This document shows positions 13,424-20,885 of a DNA stretch of 25,056 bases, in pieces. Origin of the DNA: Candidatus Nomurabacteria bacterium. Lineage in GTDB: Bacteria; Patescibacteriota; Minisyncoccia; Phycocordibacterales; UBA5272. The stretch is taken from positions 1 through 25,056 of the forward strand of contig DOZK01000015.1 in assembly GCA_003518045.1 (NCBI GenBank), written 5' to 3'. The position numbers and the translations under genes were made by a program. The notes beneath the pieces are model-generated. The model had not been told where the DNA came from and ran no database searches. It was given only the letters and a program-made list of their open reading frames with translations. The stretch's first letter is position 1, and every line of letters begins with the position of its first letter.

Positions 13424-15919
13424 ATGGCTAAAAAGACTCTAAAATCAGAAGAAAGTGATCCATCAGCTGACGGAACAGGGGAAGCGGTCGCAGTTCGTAC
13501 AGGAGTGAAGGAAGTAAACATCGGAGAGGAAATGCGTGAAGCATATCTTGACTATGCGATGAGTGTTATTACATCTCGTGCACTTCCTGATGCGCGTGAT
13601 GGTTTAAAGCCAGTGCATCGTCGTATTTTATTTGCGATGAATAATATGGGCCTCACAGCAGGTGCAAAATTTAGAAAGTCAGCGACAATTGTTGGAGAGG
13701 TGCTGGGTAATTATCACCCACACGGAGATGCTTCGGTTTATGATGCGATGGTTAAATCTGCACAAGATTTTTCATATAGATATCCGCTTGTAATGGGTCA
13801 AGGAAACTTCGGCTCACTTGATGGGGACGGCGCGGCTGCTTATCGTTATACAGAAGCGAAGATGTCAAAAGTTTCTATGGAAATGATGCGTGATATTGAA
13901 AAAGATACTGTGCTTATGGTACCGAATTATGATGGTACAAAAAAAGAGCCTTTTGTTCTTCCAACAGCTGTGCCTAATTTACTTTTAAATGGAACTCTTG
14001 GTATCGCGGTGGGAATGGCAACAAATATTCCGCCACACAATTTAACAGAAGTCATAGATGCGACAACACATTTAATAGACAATCCTCACGCGACGATGGA
14101 AGATTTGTGTGAATACGTTAAGGGACCAGATTTTCCAGTTGGAGGAATTGCTTTTGGACAATCAGACATTCGCGCTGCGCTTTCAACAGGCCGTGGTGGT
14201 GTAGTTGTGCGAGGGGAAGCAGAAATTTCTGAAACAAAAAATGGACAATTCCAAATTATTATCACAAGTATTCCATTTCGTGTTGTAAAAAGTAATTTAA
14301 TAGAAAATATCGCGGACTTGGTAAGGGAGAAAAAAATAGAAGGAATAAAAGGGCTTCGCGATGAATCCACAAAAGATATTCGTGTCGTTATAGATTTAAA
14401 GAGTGGAGCTCAACCACAAAAAGTTCTTAACTATTTATATAAGCATACAGAACTTGAATCTACTTTCCACTATAATGTGGTTGCTCTTGTTGATGGTGTG
14501 CCACAAACTCTTTCATTAAAAGGCGCACTTGAATCATTCATTGGTCATAGAAAAGAAGTTGTGCGTCGTCGTACAGAATTTGATTTGAAACGCGCTCTTG
14601 AGAAAGAGCATATTTTACTTGGTCTTAAAAAAGCGTTGGACCATATTGATGAAATTATAAAGACTATAAAGAAGTCAAAAGATACACCAGATGCGCATAC
14701 TCAATTGATGAAGTTGTTTAAATTTTCAGATATTCAAGCAACTGCAATTCTCGAAATGAAATTGCAACGCTTGGCCGGACTTGAAAGAAAGAAAATAGAA
14801 GAAGATTTGAAAGCAGTACAAGCGCTCATTGCAGAATTAAAAGCAATACTTTCTTCACCAAAGAAAATGCTTTCTATAATTAAAGATGAGCTTGAAGATA
14901 TTAAAGCAAGATACGGAGACGAGCGTCGTACAAAAATTGTAAAACATAAAGCTAAGGAATTTAATCCAGAAGATTTAATTGCGGATAAAGAAGAAGTACT
15001 TGTTTATACGTCAGGCGGTTATGTAAAACGTACAGACCCAAGTGAATTTAGAACACAAAAACGTGGCGGTGTGGGTGTGGTGGATATGAATACAAAAGAA
15101 GAGGACTTCGTTACGATGTCTCTTACTACTTCTTCACATTCTGATTTACTATTCTTCACAGATAAAGGAAAGGCGTATCAAATAAAAATGTATGACTTGC
15201 CAGAAGGAAAGCGCGCGACACGTGGAAAGAGTATTATGAATTTCATTCAATTAACTGATGGTGAAAAAGTTACATCTATTCTTCCAATGCCAAAAGATGT
15301 GAAGGCTATACAGGGACTTTCATTAATGATGATTACAAAAGAAGGAACAGTGAAGAAATCCGCCGCGGATTCTTTCAAAGAAGTTCGTCGTAGTGGGCTT
15401 ATTGCAATTCGTTTGGAAGATAAAGATGAATTATTGGCGGCAATGTTTGTGACAGGTGAGGATAATGTGATTTTGACAACAGAGGGTGGACAGTCAATTC
15501 GTTTCAATCATACAGATGTGCGTGAGATGGGGAGAACAGCAGCTGGAGTTATTGGAATGAAGTTAGATAAAGGGGACGCAATTGTTGCGGCAGATAAAAT
15601 TTTAGAGGGTATAAAAGGAGCGGAGTTATTGGTAGTAACTGCCAATGGTTATGGAAAGAAAACAAAACTTTCTGAATATAAAACACAAAAGCGTGGTGGA
15701 AGTGGAATTAAAACTGTGAAAGTTACAGCAAAGACTGGACCACTTATGGTTGCGCGTGTGGTAACTTCTGAAAATGAGGAATTGCTCGCAGTGTCAAAAG
15801 ATTCACAAGTAATTAGAACTGAGGTTTCTTCAATTCCGACTCTGGGACGAGATACGCAGGGCGTCCGCATAATGAAGCTTCGCGAGGGTGATAGTGTGGC
15901 CTCCTTCAATCTGTTATAA
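13424..15919 (+). CDS. gyrA: DNA gyrase subunit A
   Basis: Type IIA topoisomerase breakage-reunion subunit; it pairs with GyrB to supercoil DNA. 831 aa, close to the usual length. The N-terminal domain shows the winged-helix region with NYHPHGDASVYDAMV (97-110) and the catalytic Tyr142 in AAYRYTEAKM. A coiled coil (about 370-480) follows, then the C-terminal beta-pinwheel with repeated blades. QKRGGVG near residue 545 is the GyrA box that separates GyrA from ParC; a second QKRGGSG lies near 755. Ala103 sits where E. coli has Ser83, and Asp107 corresponds to Asp87. There is no SD. The TAA stop is built into the 3' structured element. Confidence 0.96.
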   Translation: MAKKTLKSEESDPSADGTGEAVAVRTGVKEVNIGEEMREAYLDYAMSVITSRALPDARDGLKPVHRRILFAMNNMGLTAGAKFRKSATIVGEVLGNYHPHGDASVYDAMVKSAQDFSYRYPLVMGQGNFGSLDGDGAAAYRYTEAKMSKVSMEMMRDIEKDTVLMVPNYDGTKKEPFVLPTAVPNLLLNGTLGIAVGMATNIPPHNLTEVIDATTHLIDNPHATMEDLCEYVKGPDFPVGGIAFGQSDIRAALSTGRGGVVVRGEAEISETKNGQFQIIITSIPFRVVKSNLIENIADLVREKKIEGIKGLRDESTKDIRVVIDLKSGAQPQKVLNYLYKHTELESTFHYNVVALVDGVPQTLSLKGALESFIGHRKEVVRRRTEFDLKRALEKEHILLGLKKALDHIDEIIKTIKKSKDTPDAHTQLMKLFKFSDIQATAILEMKLQRLAGLERKKIEEDLKAVQALIAELKAILSSPKKMLSIIKDELEDIKARYGDERRTKIVKHKAKEFNPEDLIADKEEVLVYTSGGYVKRTDPSEFRTQKRGGVGVVDMNTKEEDFVTMSLTTSSHSDLLFFTDKGKAYQIKMYDLPEGKRATRGKSIMNFIQLTDGEKVTSILPMPKDVKAIQGLSLMMITKEGTVKKSAADSFKEVRRSGLIAIRLEDKDELLAAMFVTGEDNVILTTEGGQSIRFNHTDVREMGRTAAGVIGMKLDKGDAIVAADKILEGIKGAELLVVTANGYGKKTKLSEYKTQKRGGSGIKTVKVTAKTGPLMVARVVTSENEELLAVSKDSQVIRTEVSSIPTLGRDTQGVRIMKLREGDSVASFNLL

Positions 15920-16037
15920 AGCCATAAATCATCCCATCTGCTTTGTTGCATCAGATTTTTACTCCCGCAAAGTACGACTTGTACATTTTAGTCGTAAAAA
16001 TCTGATGCGCCTCGCATCTGGAATAATTTCTGGCTTT
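15918..16037 (+). repeat. 3'-end structured element, copy 4 (gyrA)
   Basis: The outer stem AAAGCCATAAATCATCCC / its near-complement starts at the last two bases of the gyrA stop codon and ends at 16037. The inner stem GCATCAGATTTTTAC / GTAAAAATCTGATGC is perfect over 15 bp. Conserved boxes: CATCTGCTTTGTTGC, GCGCCTCGCATCTGG and apical GTACGACTTGTAC. Confidence 0.85.
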
Positions 16038-16144
16038 CTAACTAGCAAGTTTGGTGTTTAGTTGTTTATTAAAAATGCTCCATCAATTTCTGACTTTCTA
16101 AGATAGAGAATACAAATACAGAAATTTGTATTTAAACAAACCCC

Positions 16145-16260
16145 GCTTTTCCATTTTTAGGAATTAACGGAGACGGGTAGTCGAGTTGAAGTGCATTTTG
16201 TAGCCTGCCTCGCCGGCAAGGCGGGCAACAAAATGACACGTGTCCTAAAAATGAAAAAGC
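16145..16260 (+). other. Nested inverted repeat in the gyrA-pilin gap
   Basis: In the 475-nt gene-free stretch 15920-16394, an 18-bp outer stem (16145-16162 with 16243-16260, one mismatch) encloses a 32-nt single-stranded part. An inner stem follows, ATTTTGT (16195-16201) / ACAAAAT (16228-16234), around the CCTGCCTCGCCGG palindrome (16204-16226). It could be a structured RNA or a composite repeat. No ORF is supported here. The rest of the stretch holds copy 4 of the 3' element, AT-rich filler and a promoter. Confidence 0.6.
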
Positions 16261-16357
16261 AAAAAGAAAAGAAATTTTGAATGCCACTTAGTACATTCGT
16301 GTTTTCTCGAAACTAAAAACTACTTTCCGCTATACACTGTTAAATCTCATTTATCCA

Positions 16358-16387
16358 TTGACCGTTATGCCAAGTAGGGGATACACT
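16358..16387 (+). promoter_or_regulatory. Promoter of the 456-aa pilin-like gene (leaderless)
   Basis: TTGACC (16358-16363), an 18-nt spacer and TACACT (16382-16387), ending 7 nt before the ATG. Confidence 0.6.
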
Positions 16388-16394
16388 TGCTTAT

Positions 16395-17765
16395 ATGTCA
16401 ACTATTAAATTTAGAAATTTTATTCGTGTTCTTTTTTTATTAACTTTCCTTTCCCCAGCTATCTCCTTCGCCCTAGGCGGTACCGCAGGTTTTGATAATC
16501 TAAACACACTTATTCTCTCTTTTGCAAATGGAGTAGTTCGCAATACTGGCTATATGTTGTTTACACTAGCCGTAGTAGCTTTCTTTTTTGGTATAGTTCA
16601 ATTTATCTGGTCAGCAAGACAAGGGGCCGAAGGTAAAGGAATACAAAAAGGTACACAATTCATGAAATGGGGTTTAATAGCTATCTTCGTAATGTTCTCT
16701 ATCTGGGGAATAATTAAATTCGCACAAGATGTATTCCAAATACAAGGAGAAAATACAATAATAGTTCCTTCTCTAAACTTTATTCAAAGTGGAGGAAATG
16801 GTCTTAACGATACAAGTGCGGGAGTTATTGGTGGTTGTCCTCCACCAGAAGTTCTTAGTGGTGGACGTTGTGTCAATCCTCAAACAGGGGTTCCTTTAAC
16901 CAAAATACAAGCTGGTAGAGGTTGTTCTGATACATCTCAGTGTGCCTTGGGTCTTACTTGTGTAGGAACCAATGCTTCAAACAAAGTTTGTAAGGGAACG
17001 AATGCTAATGGTGCTGGCGCTGGAAGTATAAACACTCAAGCTAAAGCGGATGCCTTAGCACAACAATGTGCGTCTGCTCCTGGAGCTGATCCTACATTAT
17101 GTCAAAATGCAGCAAATGCAGCATTAGCAAATTATTTAGCTGGATCAAGTGCTGGATCAGATTCAAATAGCGAATGCTATTATAGTGCTTCACAACCAAA
17201 CTATTTAGACGGACAAAGTTGCGGTTCAGGATCTTATTCAGGTAAATGTAAAAACGCTAGATGTGTTGTAGATGTATCTTTGGTAGCAGATGACGAATGT
17301 TATTATAGCTCCGATCCAGCGCAAGCTAACTTTTTAGATGGAGAAACTTGCGGAACGGGTGCGACAGCAGGTAAGTGTAGCGGTGGTATGTGTGTGGCGG
17401 ATAGATCATCAACCACTGATTCTGGTTGTGGCCCTGGTGTTCTTACTGATGATTTTGGAAATTGTGTATCAGGAAGTTCCGAGAACCCTTCTTCTAGCGG
17501 AGCAACGACTGGTGGTTCTACTGATTATGGTTGTGGTACTGGAAATGGCTATCCTGATGATTTTGGAAATTGTGCCTCGGGTAGTTCAAGTGTAAATTCT
17601 GGAGGAGGAATAAATGGTTACTCATATGATGAGACTACTGGTTCTGTTGGTGTTACAGATAGAACTGTAACCTCAGTAGAGGTAACAGGAGGAACAGATA
17701 CTTCCGGAAGTGGTGTTAATTCAGATTCTTCTGGTTTTTTACAGTACGATTCGCTTGTTTATTAA
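16395..17765 (+). CDS. Pilin-like membrane protein with Cys-rich repeat tail
   Basis: 456 aa. A signal peptide (1-26, cleavage after SFA) precedes two helices, about 53-73 and 91-111, joined by the basic loop WSARQGAEGKGIQKG. This is the layout of VirB2/TrbC-like "T4SS pilin" proteins common in Parcubacteria. A long exported tail then follows, rich in Cys, Gly and Ser. It holds two tandem repeats, ECYYSASQPNYLDGQSCG... (260-293) and ECYYSSDPAQANFLDGETCG... (301-336). Two shorter repeats come next (GCGPG...DDFGNC at 344-357 and GCGTG...DDFGNC at 379-393). The TM part is closely similar to the 273-aa protein at 20886. The tail is probably disulfide-bonded and surface-exposed, perhaps for adhesion. 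No SD; leaderless start. Confidence 0.85.
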   Translation: MSTIKFRNFIRVLFLLTFLSPAISFALGGTAGFDNLNTLILSFANGVVRNTGYMLFTLAVVAFFFGIVQFIWSARQGAEGKGIQKGTQFMKWGLIAIFVMFSIWGIIKFAQDVFQIQGENTIIVPSLNFIQSGGNGLNDTSAGVIGGCPPPEVLSGGRCVNPQTGVPLTKIQAGRGCSDTSQCALGLTCVGTNASNKVCKGTNANGAGAGSINTQAKADALAQQCASAPGADPTLCQNAANAALANYLAGSSAGSDSNSECYYSASQPNYLDGQSCGSGSYSGKCKNARCVVDVSLVADDECYYSSDPAQANFLDGETCGTGATAGKCSGGMCVADRSSTTDSGCGPGVLTDDFGNCVSGSSENPSSSGATTGGSTDYGCGTGNGYPDDFGNCASGSSSVNSGGGINGYSYDETTGSVGVTDRTVTSVEVTGGTDTSGSGVNSDSSGFLQYDSLVY

Positions 17766-17784
17766 TTATTTTTTCTACACTAGA

Positions 17785-17837
17785 ATGGTCGTGCTTGCCA
17801 CGCTGTAGTGTAATCACAAAATCGAGGAAGCGGCCGT
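17785..17837 (+). repeat. 26-nt-loop 3' element, copy 1
   Basis: The stem (17785-17799 with 17826-17837, with bulges and wobbles) encloses a 26-nt loop (17800-17825) starting ACGCT and ending CGA. It shares 19 of 26 loop positions with the element at 22612-22674. The stem ends differ, apart from CTTGCC next to the loop. It lies 20 nt past the stop of the 456-aa gene, and a T-rich stretch follows, so it may act as a terminator. A TTTATGGACT tract lies at 17865-17900. Confidence 0.7.
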
Positions 17838-17905
17838 CTTTGTATTTTTTGTACTGTATTTACTTTATAAACTTTAAAGACTTTCGACTTTATGGACTAA
17901 TCATA

Positions 17906-17939
17906 TCCACTGCCAACTGCTTACTGCCTACTGTATACT
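17906..17939 (+). promoter_or_regulatory. Promoter with ACTGCTTACTG tract (leaderless)
   Basis: A degenerate tandem tract (ACTGCCAACTGCTTACTG...) runs straight into TATACT (17934-17939), 6 nt before the ATG at 17946. Near-identical fusions of tract and -10 occur at 18650-18682. Confidence 0.65.
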
Positions 17940-17945
17940 ATTTAC

Positions 17946-18467
17946 ATGTTCCTCACTCCCACTCAACTCGTTCGTGATTTATATTTAAAACCTGGAAGTA
18001 AGGTTTGCGATATTGGTTGTGGCACTGGGGCTTACACTATCGCTCTTGCTCGTGAAGTAGGTGAGATTGGTCAAGTGTATGCATTAGATATTCATCGCGA
18101 AGCATTACACACCCTCGCATCTACTTTGGAGAGACAAAATATTATGAATGTTGATGTTATTTGGTCTGATATAGAAAAAACTACACCAATAGATAAATAT
18201 AGTTTAGATGCAGTAGTGATGTCTAATGTTTTATTTCAATTAGAAGATATTCCATCTGCTCTTAAAAATGTCGCCACTTTACTTAAACCAGAAGGGCAAT
18301 TACTCGTGGTTGATTGGTCAAGTTCCCATAAAGGAATTGGTCCACACAAAGACCATGTTGTAACGGAAGAAAAAGCGGAAGAATTAATTTCAAAAAATGG
18401 ATTTAGAATGTTGAAGCGTTTGCATGCAGGGGATTATCATTATGCGTTTATAGCGCTTAGCGTTTAA
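17946..18467 (+). CDS. Class I SAM-dependent methyltransferase
   Basis: 173 aa. Rossmann-fold methyltransferase with motif I VCDIGCGTGAYT (20-31), the acidic post-I residue in YALDIH (46-50), motif IV-like LDAVVMSNVLFQL and a terminal strand GQLLVVDW. It is close to the UbiE/MenG-type Methyltransf_11 group, but the substrate cannot be told from sequence. It stands alone between two pilin-associated genes with its own leaderless promoter. A 24-bp perfect palindrome is centred on its TAA stop codon. Confidence 0.88.
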   Translation: MFLTPTQLVRDLYLKPGSKVCDIGCGTGAYTIALAREVGEIGQVYALDIHREALHTLASTLERQNIMNVDVIWSDIEKTTPIDKYSLDAVVMSNVLFQLEDIPSALKNVATLLKPEGQLLVVDWSSSHKGIGPHKDHVVTEEKAEELISKNGFRMLKRLHAGDYHYAFIALSV

Positions 18468-18477
18468 ACGCTAAGCG
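18454..18477 (+). terminator. Perfect palindrome centred on a stop codon
   Basis: A 24-nt perfect palindrome (arms CGCTTAGCGTTT / AAACGCTAAGCG) whose centre falls inside the TAA stop of the methyltransferase. It may stall or end transcription at the very end of the ORF. Confidence 0.6.
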
Positions 18478-18612
18478 AGTTGAAAGTCCAACAGAGTCCG
18501 TAAAGTCAAAAGTCCATAAAGTCCTTAAAGTAAATACAGGGGGTGGCCGAAGGCCACCCCCTGTATTGTATTCACTTTTGACTTTATGGACTTTACAGAC
18601 TTTATGGACTAA
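18478..18612 (+). repeat. Repeat-armed hairpin with GC-rich core
   Basis: GTCCATAAAGTC-type tandem words (18480-18530) face inverted copies (18569-18612). The core is a perfect hairpin (18533-18548 with 18552-18567; GGGGGTGGCC-gaa-GGCCACCCCC). It lies between the methyltransferase and the substrate-binding protein gene; a strong terminator is likely. Confidence 0.8.
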
Positions 18613-18649
18613 ATCTCAATATTACTTTCCAATTGTAAGCTAACCTTGT

Positions 18650-18682
18650 CCACTGCCCACTGCTTACTGGTTACTGTATACT
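18650..18682 (+). promoter_or_regulatory. Promoter with ACTGCTTACTG tract (leaderless)
   Basis: The tract CACTGCCCACTGCTTACTGG runs into TATACT (18677-18682), 6 nt before the ATG at 18689. It drives the operon 18689-21707. Confidence 0.65.
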
Positions 18683-18688
18683 ATCTAT

Positions 18689-20017
18689 ATGTTACGAAAA
18701 ATTATTTTTGGTTCGAGTATTTTTGCAGCATTACTCGCAATACTTATTTTCTCTGATCGTGTACCTATTGGAAAGTCTTCATCTAATGCCCCCAAAGGAG
18801 ACGTTGCTATGTGGGGAGTTTTTCCAGATTCAGAAATGTCCAATGTTATTCAGCCATTTAATGCCAAAGCAAAAACATATCGCATAAATTATACATATGT
18901 TGCTCCGGCAGAGTTTGAACATAAACTAGTTGAAGCTCTTGCTTCAGGTGTTGGGCCGGACTTGATTCTTGCACCGTATCAAATTATTCTTTCACAACAA
19001 GCAAGACTCGCGATATTCCCCACTGCTACTTCTGATTTTTCTCCATCTTTTTTCACAGAGACATCTTATAAAAATACATATATTAATGGAGCTGGAATAT
19101 TTTGGACTCCATTTGGAGCGCTCGCTCTTCCAGTTGCTGTAGAGCCAACAGTATTATTTTTCAATAGAACATTATTTGCAAAACATGGAATACTTAGTCC
19201 GCCAGCATATTGGGATGAGCTAACACAAATAGTTCCAAAATTAACCGTAGAAGATGGCAACGGAAACTTTTTAGAAAGTGGTATTGCATTAGGTACTGCC
19301 ACTGTTCCATATATGAAAGATATAGCCATGGCAATGGTTACACAACTTAAGCAAATTCCAGCACTTGTAAATTATAGAGCAGACGGAACAGTTTCTTATA
19401 ATTTCTTGGCAAATAATCCAATAGATGAGACTTCACAAGTGCAACCACTCTCAAATATTATGCGATTTGTTACAGAGTTTTCTGATCCAATGAAAATCAC
19501 TTATGCGTGGAATCAATTTTCTGGAAATGCAACGGATGCCTTCGTTGCAGAAAAGCTTGCAATGTATATTGGCTATGCTGGAGAATTTCCCGTGCTTCGT
19601 TCTCAAAATCCAAAAATGGATATAGACATGACTTATTTACCACAGGCCCGTGGATATGGTACATTTTCAACTGGGATGAGATTATATGGAATAGCTACAA
19701 TGCGTCAAGCAAAAAATATAACCGGAGCATATGCTGTTGAGTCCGCTTTTTCTGGTAAAGATTGGTCTCCACAATTAGCAAGTATTGTAGGAGCAACTCC
19801 AGCACGTATTGATTATTTCTCAACACCTGGTCTAGCAATAAATGAAGTGTTAATGAATAGTTTATTAATTTCTCGTGGTTGGTATGATATAAATGTCTTA
19901 ACAACAGACGGTTTTATGGCACAAATGTTTTATAGTATTACAAGTGGTAAGCAGGGGATAAATGACGCAGTATCGGATTTTGTTTCTCGCATGGTAGACA
20001 TGTATACTCATAGATAA
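18689..20017 (+). CDS. Extracellular solute-binding protein (ABC family 1-like)
   Basis: 442 aa. An N-terminal hydrophobic anchor (IIFGSSIFAALLAILIF, about 5-21) precedes a periplasmic-binding-protein fold: VAMWGVFPDSEMSNVIQPFNAK, then VGPDLILAPYQI, and PTVLFFNRTLFAKHGILSPPAYWDEL, which is typical of sugar-binding proteins. There is no lipobox Cys, so it is probably held by its uncleaved helix. No ABC permease or ATPase is present in the window. It heads a tight operon with two pilin-like genes (1-nt and 3-nt gaps), which suggests a surface capture or receptor role linked to those structures rather than a plain importer. No SD. Confidence 0.85.
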   Translation: MLRKIIFGSSIFAALLAILIFSDRVPIGKSSSNAPKGDVAMWGVFPDSEMSNVIQPFNAKAKTYRINYTYVAPAEFEHKLVEALASGVGPDLILAPYQIILSQQARLAIFPTATSDFSPSFFTETSYKNTYINGAGIFWTPFGALALPVAVEPTVLFFNRTLFAKHGILSPPAYWDELTQIVPKLTVEDGNGNFLESGIALGTATVPYMKDIAMAMVTQLKQIPALVNYRADGTVSYNFLANNPIDETSQVQPLSNIMRFVTEFSDPMKITYAWNQFSGNATDAFVAEKLAMYIGYAGEFPVLRSQNPKMDIDMTYLPQARGYGTFSTGMRLYGIATMRQAKNITGAYAVESAFSGKDWSPQLASIVGATPARIDYFSTPGLAINEVLMNSLLISRGWYDINVLTTDGFMAQMFYSITSGKQGINDAVSDFVSRMVDMYTHR

Positions 20018-20018
20018 T

Positions 20019-20882
20019 ATGAAAATAAAATCTTTTCTTAAAATATTAAAAATATTTCATTTGTTTTTAACAAATTTCTTTCAAAAGTATTTTGTGTCAT
20101 TCCCGCGGAGGCGGGAATCCAGGTTAAAAATATTTATTCTCAATACCAGGCACTGGATCCCCGCCTTCGCGAGGGTGACAATTCTAACGAATGCAATACT
20201 TTTTTTGAGTGTAATTGTGCCAGTATCAGCTTTTGCATTGGATTTTAGTAAGCCATTGGCGGGAGATTCTAGATGCGGAGGTTCCTCAGCGTGTTCTATT
20301 TTAGATATTTTTCCACTTTTAAAAGATGTTTTTGTCATGTCTATCGTGCTTCTTGCTTTCTTTGCTATTATTGCAATTGTATGGGCTGGAGTTAGGGGAT
20401 TAACAGCAAAAGATCAGCCTGCAGTTCTAGAATCAACAAAGAAGCAATTGGGGGTAATCGTTACCAGTATAGTTGTTGCTATACTTTTTATTGGAGGACT
20501 TGCTATGGCATTTTGGAATGCTTTTGTTACACAAGAATATCGTACTTTTTTCGGGAGGTTCTCCTCTCTAATAGAGGATACGCCTGTTTTTGGAATATTA
20601 CATTCTTATGCCGCAGGATTGCCTAATCCGCTAGTAGTTAATAGTGTTTATGATGTTGGTATTCTTCTTTTTCAATTGTCTATGAGATGGATAATGATCC
20701 CAGTTCTTATTGGCTCTTGGGTTTGGGCGGGATTTCTATTTATACAAGCCCAAGGTAATCCAGAAAAACTAAAGTATGCGCGCGAGCGACTTTGGTATTC
20801 TTTTGTTTGGACAATTATTTTAATGTTAGTACTCGGAATTGCTTTTGCTTTTCGTAATACTTTTAATCAAATATTTCAATAA
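20019..20882 (+). CDS. Double pilin-like membrane protein with REP insertion
   Basis: 287 aa. After a signal-like stretch (ILFLSVIVPVSAFA) it has two successive two-helix units. Unit one runs VFVMSIVLLAFFAIIAIVWAG...QLGVIVTSIVVAILFIGG. Unit two runs MIPVLIGSWVWAGFLFIQAQGNPEKLKYARERLWYSFVWTIILMLVLG. Each unit resembles one T4SS-pilin-like hairpin with a charged loop, so it looks like a tandem duplication or fusion. Residues of about 27-53 (SFPRRRESR...WIPAFARVT) are the translation of an inverted REP pair inserted in frame. Start options are the ATG at 20019, 1 nt after the upstream stop, or a GTG at 20174 that would give a clean signal peptide. No SD. Confidence 0.8.
   Translation: MKIKSFLKILKIFHLFLTNFFQKYFVSFPRRRESRLKIFILNTRHWIPAFARVTILTNAILFLSVIVPVSAFALDFSKPLAGDSRCGGSSACSILDIFPLLKDVFVMSIVLLAFFAIIAIVWAGVRGLTAKDQPAVLESTKKQLGVIVTSIVVAILFIGGLAMAFWNAFVTQEYRTFFGRFSSLIEDTPVFGILHSYAAGLPNPLVVNSVYDVGILLFQLSMRWIMIPVLIGSWVWAGFLFIQAQGNPEKLKYARERLWYSFVWTIILMLVLGIAFAFRNTFNQIFQ
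20096..20180 (+). repeat. Inverted REP pair inside a coding sequence
   Basis: GTCATTCCCGC...GCGGGAATCCAGG (20096-20123) and an inverted partner CTGGATCCCCGCC...GGGTGACA (20152-20180) form a BIME-like pair. The reading frame stays open through it. Confidence 0.85.
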
Positions 20883-20885
20883 ATT

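Noticed and set aside
93..16037. Integron attC sites
   Set aside because: The four elements sit at gene 3' ends like attC sites, but their outer ends are not conserved, no RYYYAAC/GTTRRRY core pair is shared, and the hosts are core genes on both strands.
20096..20180. Insertion sequence
   Set aside because: Only short palindromes are present; no transposase or longer terminal repeats are found in the window.
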